Assembly (NCBI GenBank): GCA_964639245.1
Contig: CAZXCU010000001.1
Coordinates: 558,001 to 622,000 of the forward strand
Reading direction: 5' to 3'
Length of the DNA: 64,000 bases
Source of the DNA: SB15 sp964639245
GTDB taxonomy: Bacteria > Chloroflexota > Anaerolineae > Aggregatilineales > J027
Made by a program: the position numbers and the translations under genes. Positions within the stretch are counted from its first letter, which is position 1. Every line of letters starts with the position of its first letter. Shown piece by piece: positions 24,736 through 33,214 of the stretch. The notes beneath the pieces were generated by a model. That model was not told the DNA's origin, did not search any database, and saw nothing but the letters and a program-made list of their open reading frames with translations.

Positions 24736-26467
24736 TATTACCGAAAGTCGTCCTCAGAGTACGTCTTTAAAATCCCGCACGGCAACGCTGAATGTGGAAT
24801 TGTGGTTCATGCGTCTGCTCACGTTGGTGGCGGGTGGCTGGTTGATTGTGGTGGTGCTGCTGCCTCTGTATGAAATACTCTCGCGGAGTATGCAGGACAA
24901 GGAAGGCAATTTTGTTGGCTTCCAAAACTACAGTACCTATTTTAATAATCCCTCGTTGGCCTCATCGTTTGAAAACAGCTTGCGGATTTCAGCCGCCGCG
25001 ACCCTCATAACAGTGACCCTGGCCTTTATTTTTGCCTATGCCCTCACCCGAACCCAAATGCCATTCAAAATCGTGTTCCGCACGCTGGCAATTTTGCCGA
25101 TGTTCGCGCCGTCCCTGCTGCATGGTATCGCGTTTATCTATTTGTTCGGACGGCAGGGCTTGATTACACGCGGTTTTTTTGGCGAACTGGAATTTCTCAG
25201 TTATGACATTTTGCTCTACGAAAAACCCTATGGGATTATCATGGCGCAATGTTTTTACCTATTTCCTCATGCGCTGGTGATTTTAATTGTCTCACTCTCG
25301 CTGAGTGATGCCCGGTTGTACGAAGCGGCGACGGCGCTTGGCACATCCCCCATACGGACATTTTTCACCATCACACTCCCCAATGCGAAATATGGCCTTA
25401 TCAGCGCGATATTTGTGTGTTTTACGCTGGTGATTACTGATTTCGGGATTGTGAAGGTCATTGGCGGAACAGAGGTGATGGCAACCGAAATCTATAAACA
25501 GGTTATCGGGCAGCAAAATTTTGTGATGGGGTCAACGGTTAGTGTGGTGTTGCTCACACCCACCGTACTCGGTTTTTTGGTAGACCGCTTTGCCCAGCGC
25601 AAACAAGCCGCGATTTTAAGCACCCGCGCCGTGGCTTGGCAGCCCAAGCGCAATTTTTGGCTGGACAGTGTGATGTTTGTTTACTGTTTGGTCATTGTGG
25701 CAATGATTGTGGGAGTCATCGCTACTGCGTTTATGGCTTCGACGGTTGATGTCTGGCCTTATAACCGCGATTTTAGCTGGCGGCATTATGATTTTAGTGG
25801 CACAGCTGCCCGTGGGTTTGAACCTTTTTATAACAGCCTTGAAATGGCGGGGCTGACCGCGCTGTTCGGTACGATGATTGTTTTTGCCAGCGCCTATTTG
25901 ATTGAAAAAGGCAAGGGCATGTCCCGTTTCCGCGCCCTGCTATATTTCCTGTCCACCTTGCCTGTGGCGCTGCCGGGTTTGGTGCTGGGGTTGGCGTATA
26001 TTTTCTTTTTCAATCGGCCTGACAATCCCCTGAATGTGATTTACGCCACCATGACGATTCTGGTGGTGTCGACGATTGTCCATTTTTATACGGTGAGTTT
26101 TTATACAGCCACCGCCGCCCTCAAGCAAATTGACAGCGAATTTGAGTCGGTGTCGGAATCGCTGCAAGTTCCCTTTTATCGGACATTTTTCCGTGTGACC
26201 GTGCCGATTGCGCTGCCCGCAATGCTGGAAATTGCGATGTATTTTTTCGCCAATGCCATGACGACGGTTTCGGCGGTGATCTTTCTCTATGCGGCGGATT
26301 TGCAACTGGCTTCCATTACCATTGTCAACATGGATGATGCCGGGGATACGGCTTCTGCTGCGGCAATGTCCATGATTTTGTTTGGTACAGGGGTCGCCGT
26401 TTGGATGGTGTATCAACTGTTGACATGGGGCATCCGCCTACAAACTCAACGCTGGCGGCAAAAATGA
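24728..26467 (+). CDS. ABC transporter permease, two permease domains fused (PhnU/PhnV type)
   Basis: A 579-residue membrane protein made of two BPD_transp_1 modules, each of about six transmembrane segments (first ~30-290, second ~320-575). The ATPase-contact (EAA) loops are recognisable: YEAATALGTSPIRTFFTITLP in the first half and SESLQVPFYRTFFRVTVP in the second. In AEP transporters, the two modules may be separate proteins (PhnU, PhnV); here they are one chain, as in FbpB. Its stop overlaps the ATG of the FAD oxidoreductase (ATGA). Confidence 0.9.
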   Translation: MASITESRPQSTSLKSRTATLNVELWFMRLLTLVAGGWLIVVVLLPLYEILSRSMQDKEGNFVGFQNYSTYFNNPSLASSFENSLRISAAATLITVTLAFIFAYALTRTQMPFKIVFRTLAILPMFAPSLLHGIAFIYLFGRQGLITRGFFGELEFLSYDILLYEKPYGIIMAQCFYLFPHALVILIVSLSLSDARLYEAATALGTSPIRTFFTITLPNAKYGLISAIFVCFTLVITDFGIVKVIGGTEVMATEIYKQVIGQQNFVMGSTVSVVLLTPTVLGFLVDRFAQRKQAAILSTRAVAWQPKRNFWLDSVMFVYCLVIVAMIVGVIATAFMASTVDVWPYNRDFSWRHYDFSGTAARGFEPFYNSLEMAGLTALFGTMIVFASAYLIEKGKGMSRFRALLYFLSTLPVALPGLVLGLAYIFFFNRPDNPLNVIYATMTILVVSTIVHFYTVSFYTATAALKQIDSEFESVSESLQVPFYRTFFRVTVPIALPAMLEIAMYFFANAMTTVSAVIFLYAADLQLASITIVNMDDAGDTASAAAMSMILFGTGVAVWMVYQLLTWGIRLQTQRWRQK

Positions 26468-27663
26468 ACTTGCCCAACAAAAAAATTGTTATCATCGGGG
26501 GTGGGGTGATTGGCTGTGCAATCGCCTATACGCTCGCAAGAGCAGGCAAATCGGATGTTCTCCTGCTAGAAAAAAATATACTTGGTCATTCCACCACCAG
26601 TCAAGCGGCGGGCTTGATTGGGCAAGTTCGCGCTTCCGTTGACTACACCCGATTAACCATGCGTTCCATCGGTGTATTTGAGTGGCTCACCGAGCAGGGC
26701 TATGATGTTGGCTGGCATCCGATTGGCAGTTTACGCCTATCATTTAACGCAGCGCGGGATGCTGAACTGCGGCGATTGGTGGCAACGTCACGGCAGGCTG
26801 GCTTGGCGGCAGAATGGCTCACGGCGGATGACCTGAGTATGCGTTTCCCTCATCACCCTTTCCCCAAGGTGACCAGTGCCATCTGGTGTGCGGACGATGG
26901 CTACGTTGAACCTGTGAAATTGACGCTGGCCTATGCCCAAGCCGCCCAAAACTTGGGCATAGAAATTTGTAGTGGTGTTTGTGTACAACAGGTTCTGACC
27001 CACAAAGGCAAAGTCATTGGTGTTCAGACAGATTTAGGCGAAATTTCTTGCCACACAGTGATTAACGCGGCGGGAAAATTTGCCGGTAAATTGACCCCAC
27101 TACCCGCTATTCCCGTGCGTCATACGCTGATGGTGAGTGCGCCGCTGTCCCAACCCACCCATCATCTGCCCGTCATTCGCATTCCCGATTTAAGCGGGTA
27201 TCTGCGTCCAGAAGGCACGCATCAGCTCATGATTGGAAAATTCGAGTCGCAGCCGATGAGTTATGACCCGCGTTTTCTGCCCGATGATTTTGCTGAACCT
27301 ATGATTCAACCAAATTGGACAGAGGATTTTGTCACGCCATTTATTCCTTTTGCCCCGGCTCTTAAAAATGCCTCGCTGGCAAAATTTCAAAAAGGGCTGC
27401 CAACCTGCACACCGGATGGAGAATTTATTGTTGGGCGGGTAGCCGGAGCAGAAGGATTATTCATGGCAAGTGGCTGTAATGTACACGGGATTTCTGGCAG
27501 CGCGGGTTTGGCTGAACTCCTCGTTGCGGAGGTACTTGGGCAGGAACTTCTCTCTCATGCAGGGGCGGCAACCCGACCTGCACGTTTTCAAACTATCGAT
27601 TGGGACTCAGCCCGCCAAGCCGCTGAGTCCGTCTATGCCAATTATTACACCTTGAAAAGCTAG
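26464..27663 (+). CDS. FAD-dependent oxidoreductase, DAO / glycine-oxidase-like
   Basis: A 399-residue flavoprotein with the dinucleotide-binding motif at the start (KIVIIGGGVIGCAIAYTLARAG) and DAO-family features, including FAD-site TTSQAAGLIGQVR and C-terminal GLFMASGCNVHGISGSAGLAELL. The ATG at 26464 overlaps the permease stop and is chosen over an in-frame ATG 63 bases upstream, which lies inside the permease. DAO-family enzymes oxidise secondary or primary amines; in a phosphonate operon the likely substrate is an N-methylated aminoethylphosphonate or a methylated glycine (inference from context). Its stop overlaps the convergent tmpB-like gene by four bases. Confidence 0.85.
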   Translation: MNLPNKKIVIIGGGVIGCAIAYTLARAGKSDVLLLEKNILGHSTTSQAAGLIGQVRASVDYTRLTMRSIGVFEWLTEQGYDVGWHPIGSLRLSFNAARDAELRRLVATSRQAGLAAEWLTADDLSMRFPHHPFPKVTSAIWCADDGYVEPVKLTLAYAQAAQNLGIEICSGVCVQQVLTHKGKVIGVQTDLGEISCHTVINAAGKFAGKLTPLPAIPVRHTLMVSAPLSQPTHHLPVIRIPDLSGYLRPEGTHQLMIGKFESQPMSYDPRFLPDDFAEPMIQPNWTEDFVTPFIPFAPALKNASLAKFQKGLPTCTPDGEFIVGRVAGAEGLFMASGCNVHGISGSAGLAELLVAEVLGQELLSHAGAATRPARFQTIDWDSARQAAESVYANYYTLKS

Positions 27664-28208
27664 TCTTTGAGCAGCACCGATTCCAACAAAGCGCGGTAAT
27701 GGTCTAACTCGTGGGTTGCCATGCCCGCTACTTTACCCAAATCATCATAGTGGCGAAGCTGCACCGCGTCTTTGTAATGCGGATTTTTTTCAAATTCCTG
27801 TACTTCGGCGGCAGAAAAAATGCCCCCCTGAATTTCCAGACTTTGAATAGACGCGGGCGAGAGTGTGCCATAATAATCAGGGTCAACCGCGCATAGGTAA
27901 CGTTTGGCGGGTACATGCAGCCGAATCGGTTCGGTGACTTCCGGTGGGAAATATTGCTGAAGGTAATCCGCCCCGACTTCCTCGTGAATCCCATCAATGC
28001 CTTCGTCGGCGATGTCCTCCTCCAACCCGTGAATCAGATGTCCATAGTCGTGCAGGAGCGCGGCTGCAATGAGTGTCGGGCTGGCGTTGTCCTGTTCGGC
28101 AAAATAGGCGCTTTGCAGCATGTGTTCCTGCTGGGTCACATTTTCGCCGTAGGTGCGGTTTCCATATTGGCGAAAGGCTTCAAAAATTTCATCAAGAATG
28201 TTCGTCAT
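27660..28208 (-). CDS. HD-domain mixed-valent di-iron oxygenase, TmpB/PhnZ-like
   Basis: The 182-residue protein has the small HD fold of PhnZ/TmpB, which split the C-P bond of 1-hydroxy-alkylphosphonates oxidatively to give an acid plus phosphate. Metal-site residues are visible: H29 (TQQEHMLQSA), H53-D54 (ALLHDYGHL), H75 (IHEEVGADYL), H98 and Lys102 (IRLHVPAKRYL) and D156 (RHYDDLGK). A Tyr/Glu lid pair (Y20, E22) is also present. The product would be glycine (PhnZ) or glycine betaine (TmpB). The partner dioxygenase upstream is GBBH-like, which favours the TmpB assignment. Last gene of the phnW-phnX-tmpA-like operon. Confidence 0.85.
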   Translation of the reverse strand: MTNILDEIFEAFRQYGNRTYGENVTQQEHMLQSAYFAEQDNASPTLIAAALLHDYGHLIHGLEEDIADEGIDGIHEEVGADYLQQYFPPEVTEPIRLHVPAKRYLCAVDPDYYGTLSPASIQSLEIQGGIFSAAEVQEFEKNPHYKDAVQLRHYDDLGKVAGMATHELDHYRALLESVLLKD

Positions 28209-28217
28209 AAAATCCTC

Positions 28218-29300
28218 TTACTTAGAACGATTTAAAACAGCTAAGGTACTGTACAACCCGTCTCTATCCGCATAACAACCCTGTAGATGGCGTGTACCAC
28301 TCCCATCAAAACCACTCCGTCCATGCAACACCCGTTCATTGTCCACAATGAACAAATCACCCGCCTGCATCCGAAATTGAATCTGATAGCGCGGGTCGTT
28401 CAGCAGCTTGCCAAAACGCTGATAGGCAGTGTAGTAGGGCAAAATCTGTTTGGGTTGCAAGCGGAATGGGGCAAGCGAACGGTTGTTGTAGCGAATCCCT
28501 GTAATGTTGCCGGTGCTGTCCACACGGATGAGGGGGGCAAGGGTCGCAATATCATTGGCTTCATCATAAAAACGAAATTCAACCGGAGTGGTTGCCAGCA
28601 GTTCAAAATCTGCCGGGTAATTTTGGCGGAGGTGTTCTGCCGCGTAAAAGCCATCCACCAGAATACTATCCCCGCCGTTTAAATCAGAACTCAGGCAGTG
28701 GAGGAGTTGCAGCGTGGGAACAGGGTCACGATAGGGATTATCGGTATGAACACTCAGGGCAAGGCTGGTAAACGCCAGATTGTTGGGGTTGGCAACCGAT
28801 TTTACATCGAACAATTTGCCATAGTTGGTTTCCCGAACATACCCAAACAGGCTGACGACTTCCAAAATCATCCCGTCTTGGGGTGGAACATCATGCAGAA
28901 CAGCAAATCCGTAGGTCTGAACATGCTGCAACCACTCACGCAGCGCCATCCGATTTTGAATAAGTTCAGGATAGCTGGCTGAATGCGGAGAAATCGTTCC
29001 ATCCCATAATGTGACGGAGGGAGCAGGGGGAGTCGCTGCATATTGCCACAACCATTCGGCAGAAAATTGGCTGTGTGTGCCATCTTCCCAAGCAATCTCA
29101 AGATGGGTGTTCCATTGGACATTTGGCGGGTGCATTTCAAGGGCAAGGGAGGTGGTTTCGATGAGACGCTGCCCGTTGGCGGTTTTGATCTGTGGGTCAT
29201 TGTCGCGCAGCCACAGATAATAAAAAATGCTGTGTTGGCCTGTCTCCCATGTGACATTCACATAGTCTTGAAACGGCTGCACGCTGGATATTTCTGGCAT
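28218..29300 (-). CDS. Fe(II)/2-oxoglutarate dioxygenase, TmpA / gamma-butyrobetaine-hydroxylase-like
   Basis: A 360-residue protein with an N-terminal DUF971/GBBH-N-like domain (~10-88) and a TauD/TfdA catalytic domain. The iron triad is H185-x-D187 (SVHTDNPY) and H326 (ERVLHGRSG), with 2-oxoglutarate-binding R337. The zinc cysteines usual in GBBH (WLRDNCPC-type) are replaced here (WLRDNDPQ). Known TmpA hydroxylates C1 of 2-(trimethylamino)ethylphosphonate, after which TmpB cleaves the C-P bond; the adjacent HD oxygenase gene (9 bases away) fits that pair better than PhnY, which is of the PhyH family. Substrate not proven. Confidence 0.85.
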   Translation of the reverse strand: MPEISSVQPFQDYVNVTWETGQHSIFYYLWLRDNDPQIKTANGQRLIETTSLALEMHPPNVQWNTHLEIAWEDGTHSQFSAEWLWQYAATPPAPSVTLWDGTISPHSASYPELIQNRMALREWLQHVQTYGFAVLHDVPPQDGMILEVVSLFGYVRETNYGKLFDVKSVANPNNLAFTSLALSVHTDNPYRDPVPTLQLLHCLSSDLNGGDSILVDGFYAAEHLRQNYPADFELLATTPVEFRFYDEANDIATLAPLIRVDSTGNITGIRYNNRSLAPFRLQPKQILPYYTAYQRFGKLLNDPRYQIQFRMQAGDLFIVDNERVLHGRSGFDGSGTRHLQGCYADRDGLYSTLAVLNRSK

Positions 29301-29301
29301 G

Positions 29302-30132
29302 TTAGGGGCGTTCTCCCTGTGCTAAACGAGCATTAATCGAGTCCAAAATCGGGGCAATATCCGCGATGCTGTCAATCACATAATCTGCGCCCGCCTGCTG
29401 TAACCGTTGATACGCCCCCGCCAGCCGTTTTTGATAATCCGCACGGGGAAGCGCGGCAATTTCTGCCTCGGTCAGCCCGATTTCATTACCCGTTTTGGCG
29501 ACTCCCACCGTCCAGATACCTGCATTTAAGCCCTCCTCAATGTCAGGGACGGTATCGCCAATTTTGACCACGGCTTCCATTGGATAAACGCCCATCTGGA
29601 TGATATTTTGCAAACACATGAAGGGGGCGGGTCGTCCGGCAGGAACATCACTCGCGCTGACGCTTGAATCAAACCACAGCCCTATCTTGCTGGCTTCTTG
29701 GAGCAAAACTTCTAACATGGCACGGTTATAGCCTGTTGATGAGCCGATTTTTAAACCGCGCTGGCGGAACTCCTGCATGGCTTCCTGTGTGCCGGGAATC
29801 GGGGCAGCATATTCGGCCAAACAAGCTAACTGCATGGGGATAAATGCTTGATACAGTGCTTCAATATCTTCTTCGGTCACTGCTTGACCGTGAACTTCCT
29901 GCCAGCGTCGCCCAATCGACGGCATTTGAGTCAGCAGGCGGATATGATCTTTTTTTTGTGTCCCCATCGGGATACGCGCTTCTTCAAGGGTGATGTCCAC
30001 CCCTTGTTTTTGAAAAACCTGTACAAAAACAATTGCGGGGGCGTAACAGCCATAATCCACAATGGTGCCTGCCCAATCCACAATAACGGCTTTTAATGTA
30101 CCGCGATAACTGCGGCGAAAAACAAAATCCAT
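29302..30132 (-). CDS. phnX: Phosphonoacetaldehyde hydrolase (phosphonatase)
   Basis: A 276-residue HAD-superfamily enzyme that splits phosphonoacetaldehyde to acetaldehyde and phosphate. The nucleophile motif is DWAGT (start of the first strand), the Schiff-base lysine lies in MGTQKKDHIR, then SSTGYNRAM, the second-Lys/Arg region (VPAGRPAPFM) and the metal-binding acidic motif (KIGDTVPDIEEG). All are standard for PhnX and not for general HAD phosphatases. Only one base separates it from the dioxygenase gene and three from phnW, so this is a tight operon. Confidence 0.95.
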   Translation of the reverse strand: MDFVFRRSYRGTLKAVIVDWAGTIVDYGCYAPAIVFVQVFQKQGVDITLEEARIPMGTQKKDHIRLLTQMPSIGRRWQEVHGQAVTEEDIEALYQAFIPMQLACLAEYAAPIPGTQEAMQEFRQRGLKIGSSTGYNRAMLEVLLQEASKIGLWFDSSVSASDVPAGRPAPFMCLQNIIQMGVYPMEAVVKIGDTVPDIEEGLNAGIWTVGVAKTGNEIGLTEAEIAALPRADYQKRLAGAYQRLQQAGADYVIDSIADIAPILDSINARLAQGERP

Positions 30133-30135
30133 GGT

Positions 30136-31245
30136 CTAAAGCGCTTTCTGGAGAGAAATTCCCATTTCATCTAACGTGGTTTGAATAGCACTTACCAACA
30201 ACCGCATATCGTCGGCATACAATCGGCCTATGCTGCCAATCCGAAAACAGTCGGCGTGGCTCAGTTTGCCGGGATAAATCACCAAGCCTTTGTCGCTGAG
30301 CAAACGGTAAAATTGTTCAAAATCAAAATTGGGGTGGGATGGATAACGGAAGGAAGTAATGATATACCCTTGTAAGCTAGGATCCAGATATTCCTCAAAG
30401 CCGAGTTCACGCATCCCAGCTAACAAGATTTCGTAATTTTGACGGTAACGGGCGGCTCGTCCCGGAACACCCCCTTCGGCACGGTGTTCTTCCAGCGCTT
30501 GAGCAAACGCCAGTAGCGCATGGGTTGGCGGGGTGAAGCGAAATTGCCCGTTGCCTTCCAAACCTTTCCACTGGGCCAGCAGATTGAGGCTTACACTACG
30601 GGCATAACCTTCTGTCGCTAAAAGTGCCTCGCGCCGCGCCAGAATAAAACTAAAGCCCGGCACCCCTTCAATACATTTGTTGGCAGACGAAATGAGATAA
30701 TCAATATCACTATCCGCCAAACGAATGGGAACCGCGCCGAAACTGCTCATGGCATCCACCATATAGATTTTTTGATGGGCTTTCACAACCCGTCCGATGT
30801 CCTCAATGGGATTAAAAATGCCCGTGGTGGTTTCGCAGTGAACTACTGCCACATGGGTAATAGCAGAATCCGTTTGCAGGATATTTTCAATGACTGCAAT
30901 TGGCGGGTGTTGATTTTCGGGAAATTCCAACCGATGCAGCGGAATATGCCATGTTTCTAAAATGTGGGCGATGCGCTGTCCGTATGCGCCATTGATAATC
31001 ACCAGCCATTTGCCATCCGGTGGAGTGACCGATGACAGCACCGACTCAATCCCAAATGTACCGCTGCCCTGCATCAAAACGGCTTCATAGGTTGGCCCTG
31101 CTTCGGCAATCTCCAAAAGCTGCTGACGAATATGTTTGATACCCTGCATAAATTCATGGTCACGCGATCCTAAATCGCGCAGCATGGCGGCTTTGACAGT
31201 GGGGCTGGTGGTTAACGGGCCGGGGGTAAAAAGTTTTTTGTCCAT
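30136..31245 (-). CDS. phnW: 2-aminoethylphosphonate:pyruvate transaminase
   Basis: A 369-residue class V aminotransferase that converts 2-aminoethylphosphonate and pyruvate to phosphonoacetaldehyde and alanine, feeding PhnX. N-terminal FTPGPLTTSPTVKAAM, PLP-ring Asp in VDAMSSFGA and PLP lysine in SSANKCIEGVPGF are the PhnW pattern. The ATG at 31245 is chosen over that at 31269 because GGAGTG lies about ten bases before it. A TATAGT -10-like sequence (complement of 31273-31278) precedes the gene. First gene of the minus-strand phosphonate operon. Confidence 0.94.
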   Translation of the reverse strand: MDKKLFTPGPLTTSPTVKAAMLRDLGSRDHEFMQGIKHIRQQLLEIAEAGPTYEAVLMQGSGTFGIESVLSSVTPPDGKWLVIINGAYGQRIAHILETWHIPLHRLEFPENQHPPIAVIENILQTDSAITHVAVVHCETTTGIFNPIEDIGRVVKAHQKIYMVDAMSSFGAVPIRLADSDIDYLISSANKCIEGVPGFSFILARREALLATEGYARSVSLNLLAQWKGLEGNGQFRFTPPTHALLAFAQALEEHRAEGGVPGRAARYRQNYEILLAGMRELGFEEYLDPSLQGYIITSFRYPSHPNFDFEQFYRLLSDKGLVIYPGKLSHADCFRIGSIGRLYADDMRLLVSAIQTTLDEMGISLQKAL

Positions 31246-31412
31246 AAAAAATGTCACTCCATGTGCCACCCGACTATAGCAAGGGTGATGAAATGCACCG
31301 TTAAGGATGGGTTAATAAATTTTATTCTTTGAAGTCTGACATTTGGCATCATTTTCAGTGGCAAGCATCACTCATCAAATGCCTTTGGGAGAGGTATTTT
31401 TGCTTATAGATA

Positions 31413-31430
31413 TATTCGGTTATCCGAATA
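31413..31430. promoter_or_regulatory. Predicted ArsR-family operator
   Basis: TATTCGG (31413-31419) and CCGAATA (31424-31430) form a perfect inverted repeat with a four-base spacer, 13 bases before the arsR-family start codon and just after a TATAGA -10-like box (31405-31410). Size, position and the ATTC/GAAT ends are typical of ArsR/BigR-type sites; binding here would block the operon's transcription start. Confidence 0.7.
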
Positions 31431-31443
31431 CCTTGAAAGGTCG

Positions 31444-31791
31444 ATGATGCCCATTCCACCCATAGAAGAATTTCAACTGCTGCACAACACGATTTGTCAG
31501 GCAGTTGGCGACCCCAAACGGATTCAAATTTTATATGCCCTGCATGAAGAACCGCGTCATGTCACCGCCCTTGCTGAAGCGCTCGCCACCCCCCAACCAA
31601 CGATTTCCCGTCACCTGGCGATTTTGCGGCAGCGTGCGTTGGTGATGCCCAAACGCGAAGGACAAGCAGTTATTTATGAACTAACTGACCTCAAAATCAT
31701 TGAGGTGCTGAACTTGATGCGCCAAATCTTGCGCGATTCGCTAGAACGCCAGTCAGAAAATCTGGGGGCGTTCGCGCTGAAGGAAGGATGA
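31444..31791 (+). CDS. ArsR/SmtB-family winged-helix regulator
   Basis: A 115-residue repressor-type protein: VGDPKRIQILYAL, then the recognition helix region TPQPTISRHLAILRQRALV and the wing REGQAVIYEL. It has only one cysteine (in NTICQAV), so neither the classic arsenic site nor the two-cysteine persulfide switch of BigR/SqrR is present; the signal is unknown. It is the first gene of a five-gene operon with the multihaem cytochromes and sulfur transporters, one base from the next gene, and probably represses its own operon through the repeat at 31413-31430. Confidence 0.9.
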   Translation: MMPIPPIEEFQLLHNTICQAVGDPKRIQILYALHEEPRHVTALAEALATPQPTISRHLAILRQRALVMPKREGQAVIYELTDLKIIEVLNLMRQILRDSLERQSENLGAFALKEG

Positions 31792-31792
31792 G

Positions 31793-33211
31793 ATGAAAAA
31801 TTTTAAGTACATTTGGGTGATTGGCATTGTTATTACAACTTTGATTGTGGCAGTGCCAATTTTTTTGTTTGTTTCCAAAGACACCGAAGCCAGCAGCGCC
31901 CCGTGGAAAAATGTCGAAAAGCGTAACCCGCCGGTAGACCATACCTCGCTGCTGCAAGGGCCCTTTGAAACGGGGTCGGATGTCACCCGCGCTTGTTTGA
32001 AGTGTCATGAGGAAGCGGGTGAAGACATGCTGCACAGCGTCCATTTTACATGGAAAAGTGAACCCGTTTTGATGGAAGGGCGCGATGAACCGGTAGCAGT
32101 GGGGAAAGCCAACACGCTGAATAATTTCTGCATCGGGATTCAAAGCAATTGGACAGGCTGTACACGCTGCCACGCGGGATATGGCTGGCAGGATGCCAAC
32201 TTTGATTTTACCAACCAAGAGAATGTGGATTGTCTGGTGTGTCATGACCAGAGTGGCGCTTACGTCAAAGCCGGGTCAGGCCAGCCTGCACCGGAAGTGG
32301 ATCTGGTATTGGCGGCGCAAAGTGTCGGCATCCCCACCCGTGAAAATTGCGGCGGCTGTCATTTTAACGGCGGGGGCGGTAACGGGGTCAAACATGGCGA
32401 CTTGGATGAAAGCCTCTATTTCCCCTCCGAAAATATCGATGTTCACATGGGGCGCAACGATTTTCTGTGCATTGACTGCCACAAAACTGAAGACCATCAA
32501 ATTTCCGGGCGGTCTATTTCGGTGAGTGTAGACAATGCAAATCAGGTCTATTGCACCGATTGTCACGAATCCGATTTGCACAGCGATGACCGCATCAACC
32601 AGCATACGGATAGTGTGGCCTGCCAAACTTGTCATGTTCCCGCCGGAGCGCTGCGCGATGCCACGAAAATGGAATGGGATTGGTCAACCGCCGGACAAGA
32701 TTTGCCCGAAGACCCGCATGAATACCTCAAAATCAAAGGCAGTTTTGTTTACGAAGACAATTTCATGCCAGACTACCTGTGGTTTAACGGGTTGAATGAC
32801 CGCTATCTGCTGGGCGACCCGCTTGACCCGGATGGTGTCACTGGCATGAATCAACCCCATGGTGATATCAACGACCCCAATGCCAAAATCTGGCCTTTCA
32901 AAATTCATTATGCCCGCCAGCCCTACGATGTCCTGTACAACTACCTGCTGCAACCCAAAACCGTTGGCGAAACGGGTTACTGGACAACGTTTGATTGGAA
33001 CTCCGCACTAGAGCAGGGATCCGCCGCCACCGGATTGGACTATAGCGGGCAGTTTGATTTTGCTTCAACCGAAATGCACTGGCCGCTTTCGCACATGGTA
33101 CAGCCAGCCGAAAATGCGCTGCAATGTGCGGACTGTCACAGCGAAAACAGCCGCATGGATTGGCAAGCGCTGGGTTATGCGGGCGACCCGATGATCTGGG
33201 GAGGACGCTAA
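31793..33211 (+). CDS. Octahaem c-type cytochrome, tetrathionate-reductase (OTR) family
   Basis: A 472-residue exported protein with an N-terminal signal anchor (residues ~7-27) and exactly eight CxxCH haem sites: CLKCH, CTRCH, CLVCH, CGGCH, CIDCH, CTDCH, CQTCH and CADCH. Spacing and the N-terminal block (HTSLLQGPFETGSDVTRACLKCH) match the OTR family, known from Shewanella to reduce tetrathionate and also nitrogen compounds in vitro. Natural substrate here unknown. The neighbouring membrane cytochrome would link it to the quinone pool, and the YeeE/YedE proteins point to sulfur chemistry. Confidence 0.88.
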   Translation: MKNFKYIWVIGIVITTLIVAVPIFLFVSKDTEASSAPWKNVEKRNPPVDHTSLLQGPFETGSDVTRACLKCHEEAGEDMLHSVHFTWKSEPVLMEGRDEPVAVGKANTLNNFCIGIQSNWTGCTRCHAGYGWQDANFDFTNQENVDCLVCHDQSGAYVKAGSGQPAPEVDLVLAAQSVGIPTRENCGGCHFNGGGGNGVKHGDLDESLYFPSENIDVHMGRNDFLCIDCHKTEDHQISGRSISVSVDNANQVYCTDCHESDLHSDDRINQHTDSVACQTCHVPAGALRDATKMEWDWSTAGQDLPEDPHEYLKIKGSFVYEDNFMPDYLWFNGLNDRYLLGDPLDPDGVTGMNQPHGDINDPNAKIWPFKIHYARQPYDVLYNYLLQPKTVGETGYWTTFDWNSALEQGSAATGLDYSGQFDFASTEMHWPLSHMVQPAENALQCADCHSENSRMDWQALGYAGDPMIWGGR

Positions 33212-33214
33212 CCC

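Noticed and set aside
28218..29300. Assignment of the dioxygenase as gamma-butyrobetaine hydroxylase for carnitine synthesis
   Set aside because: The zinc cysteines of that enzyme are missing and the gene lies between phnX and an HD oxygenase of the PhnZ/TmpB type.
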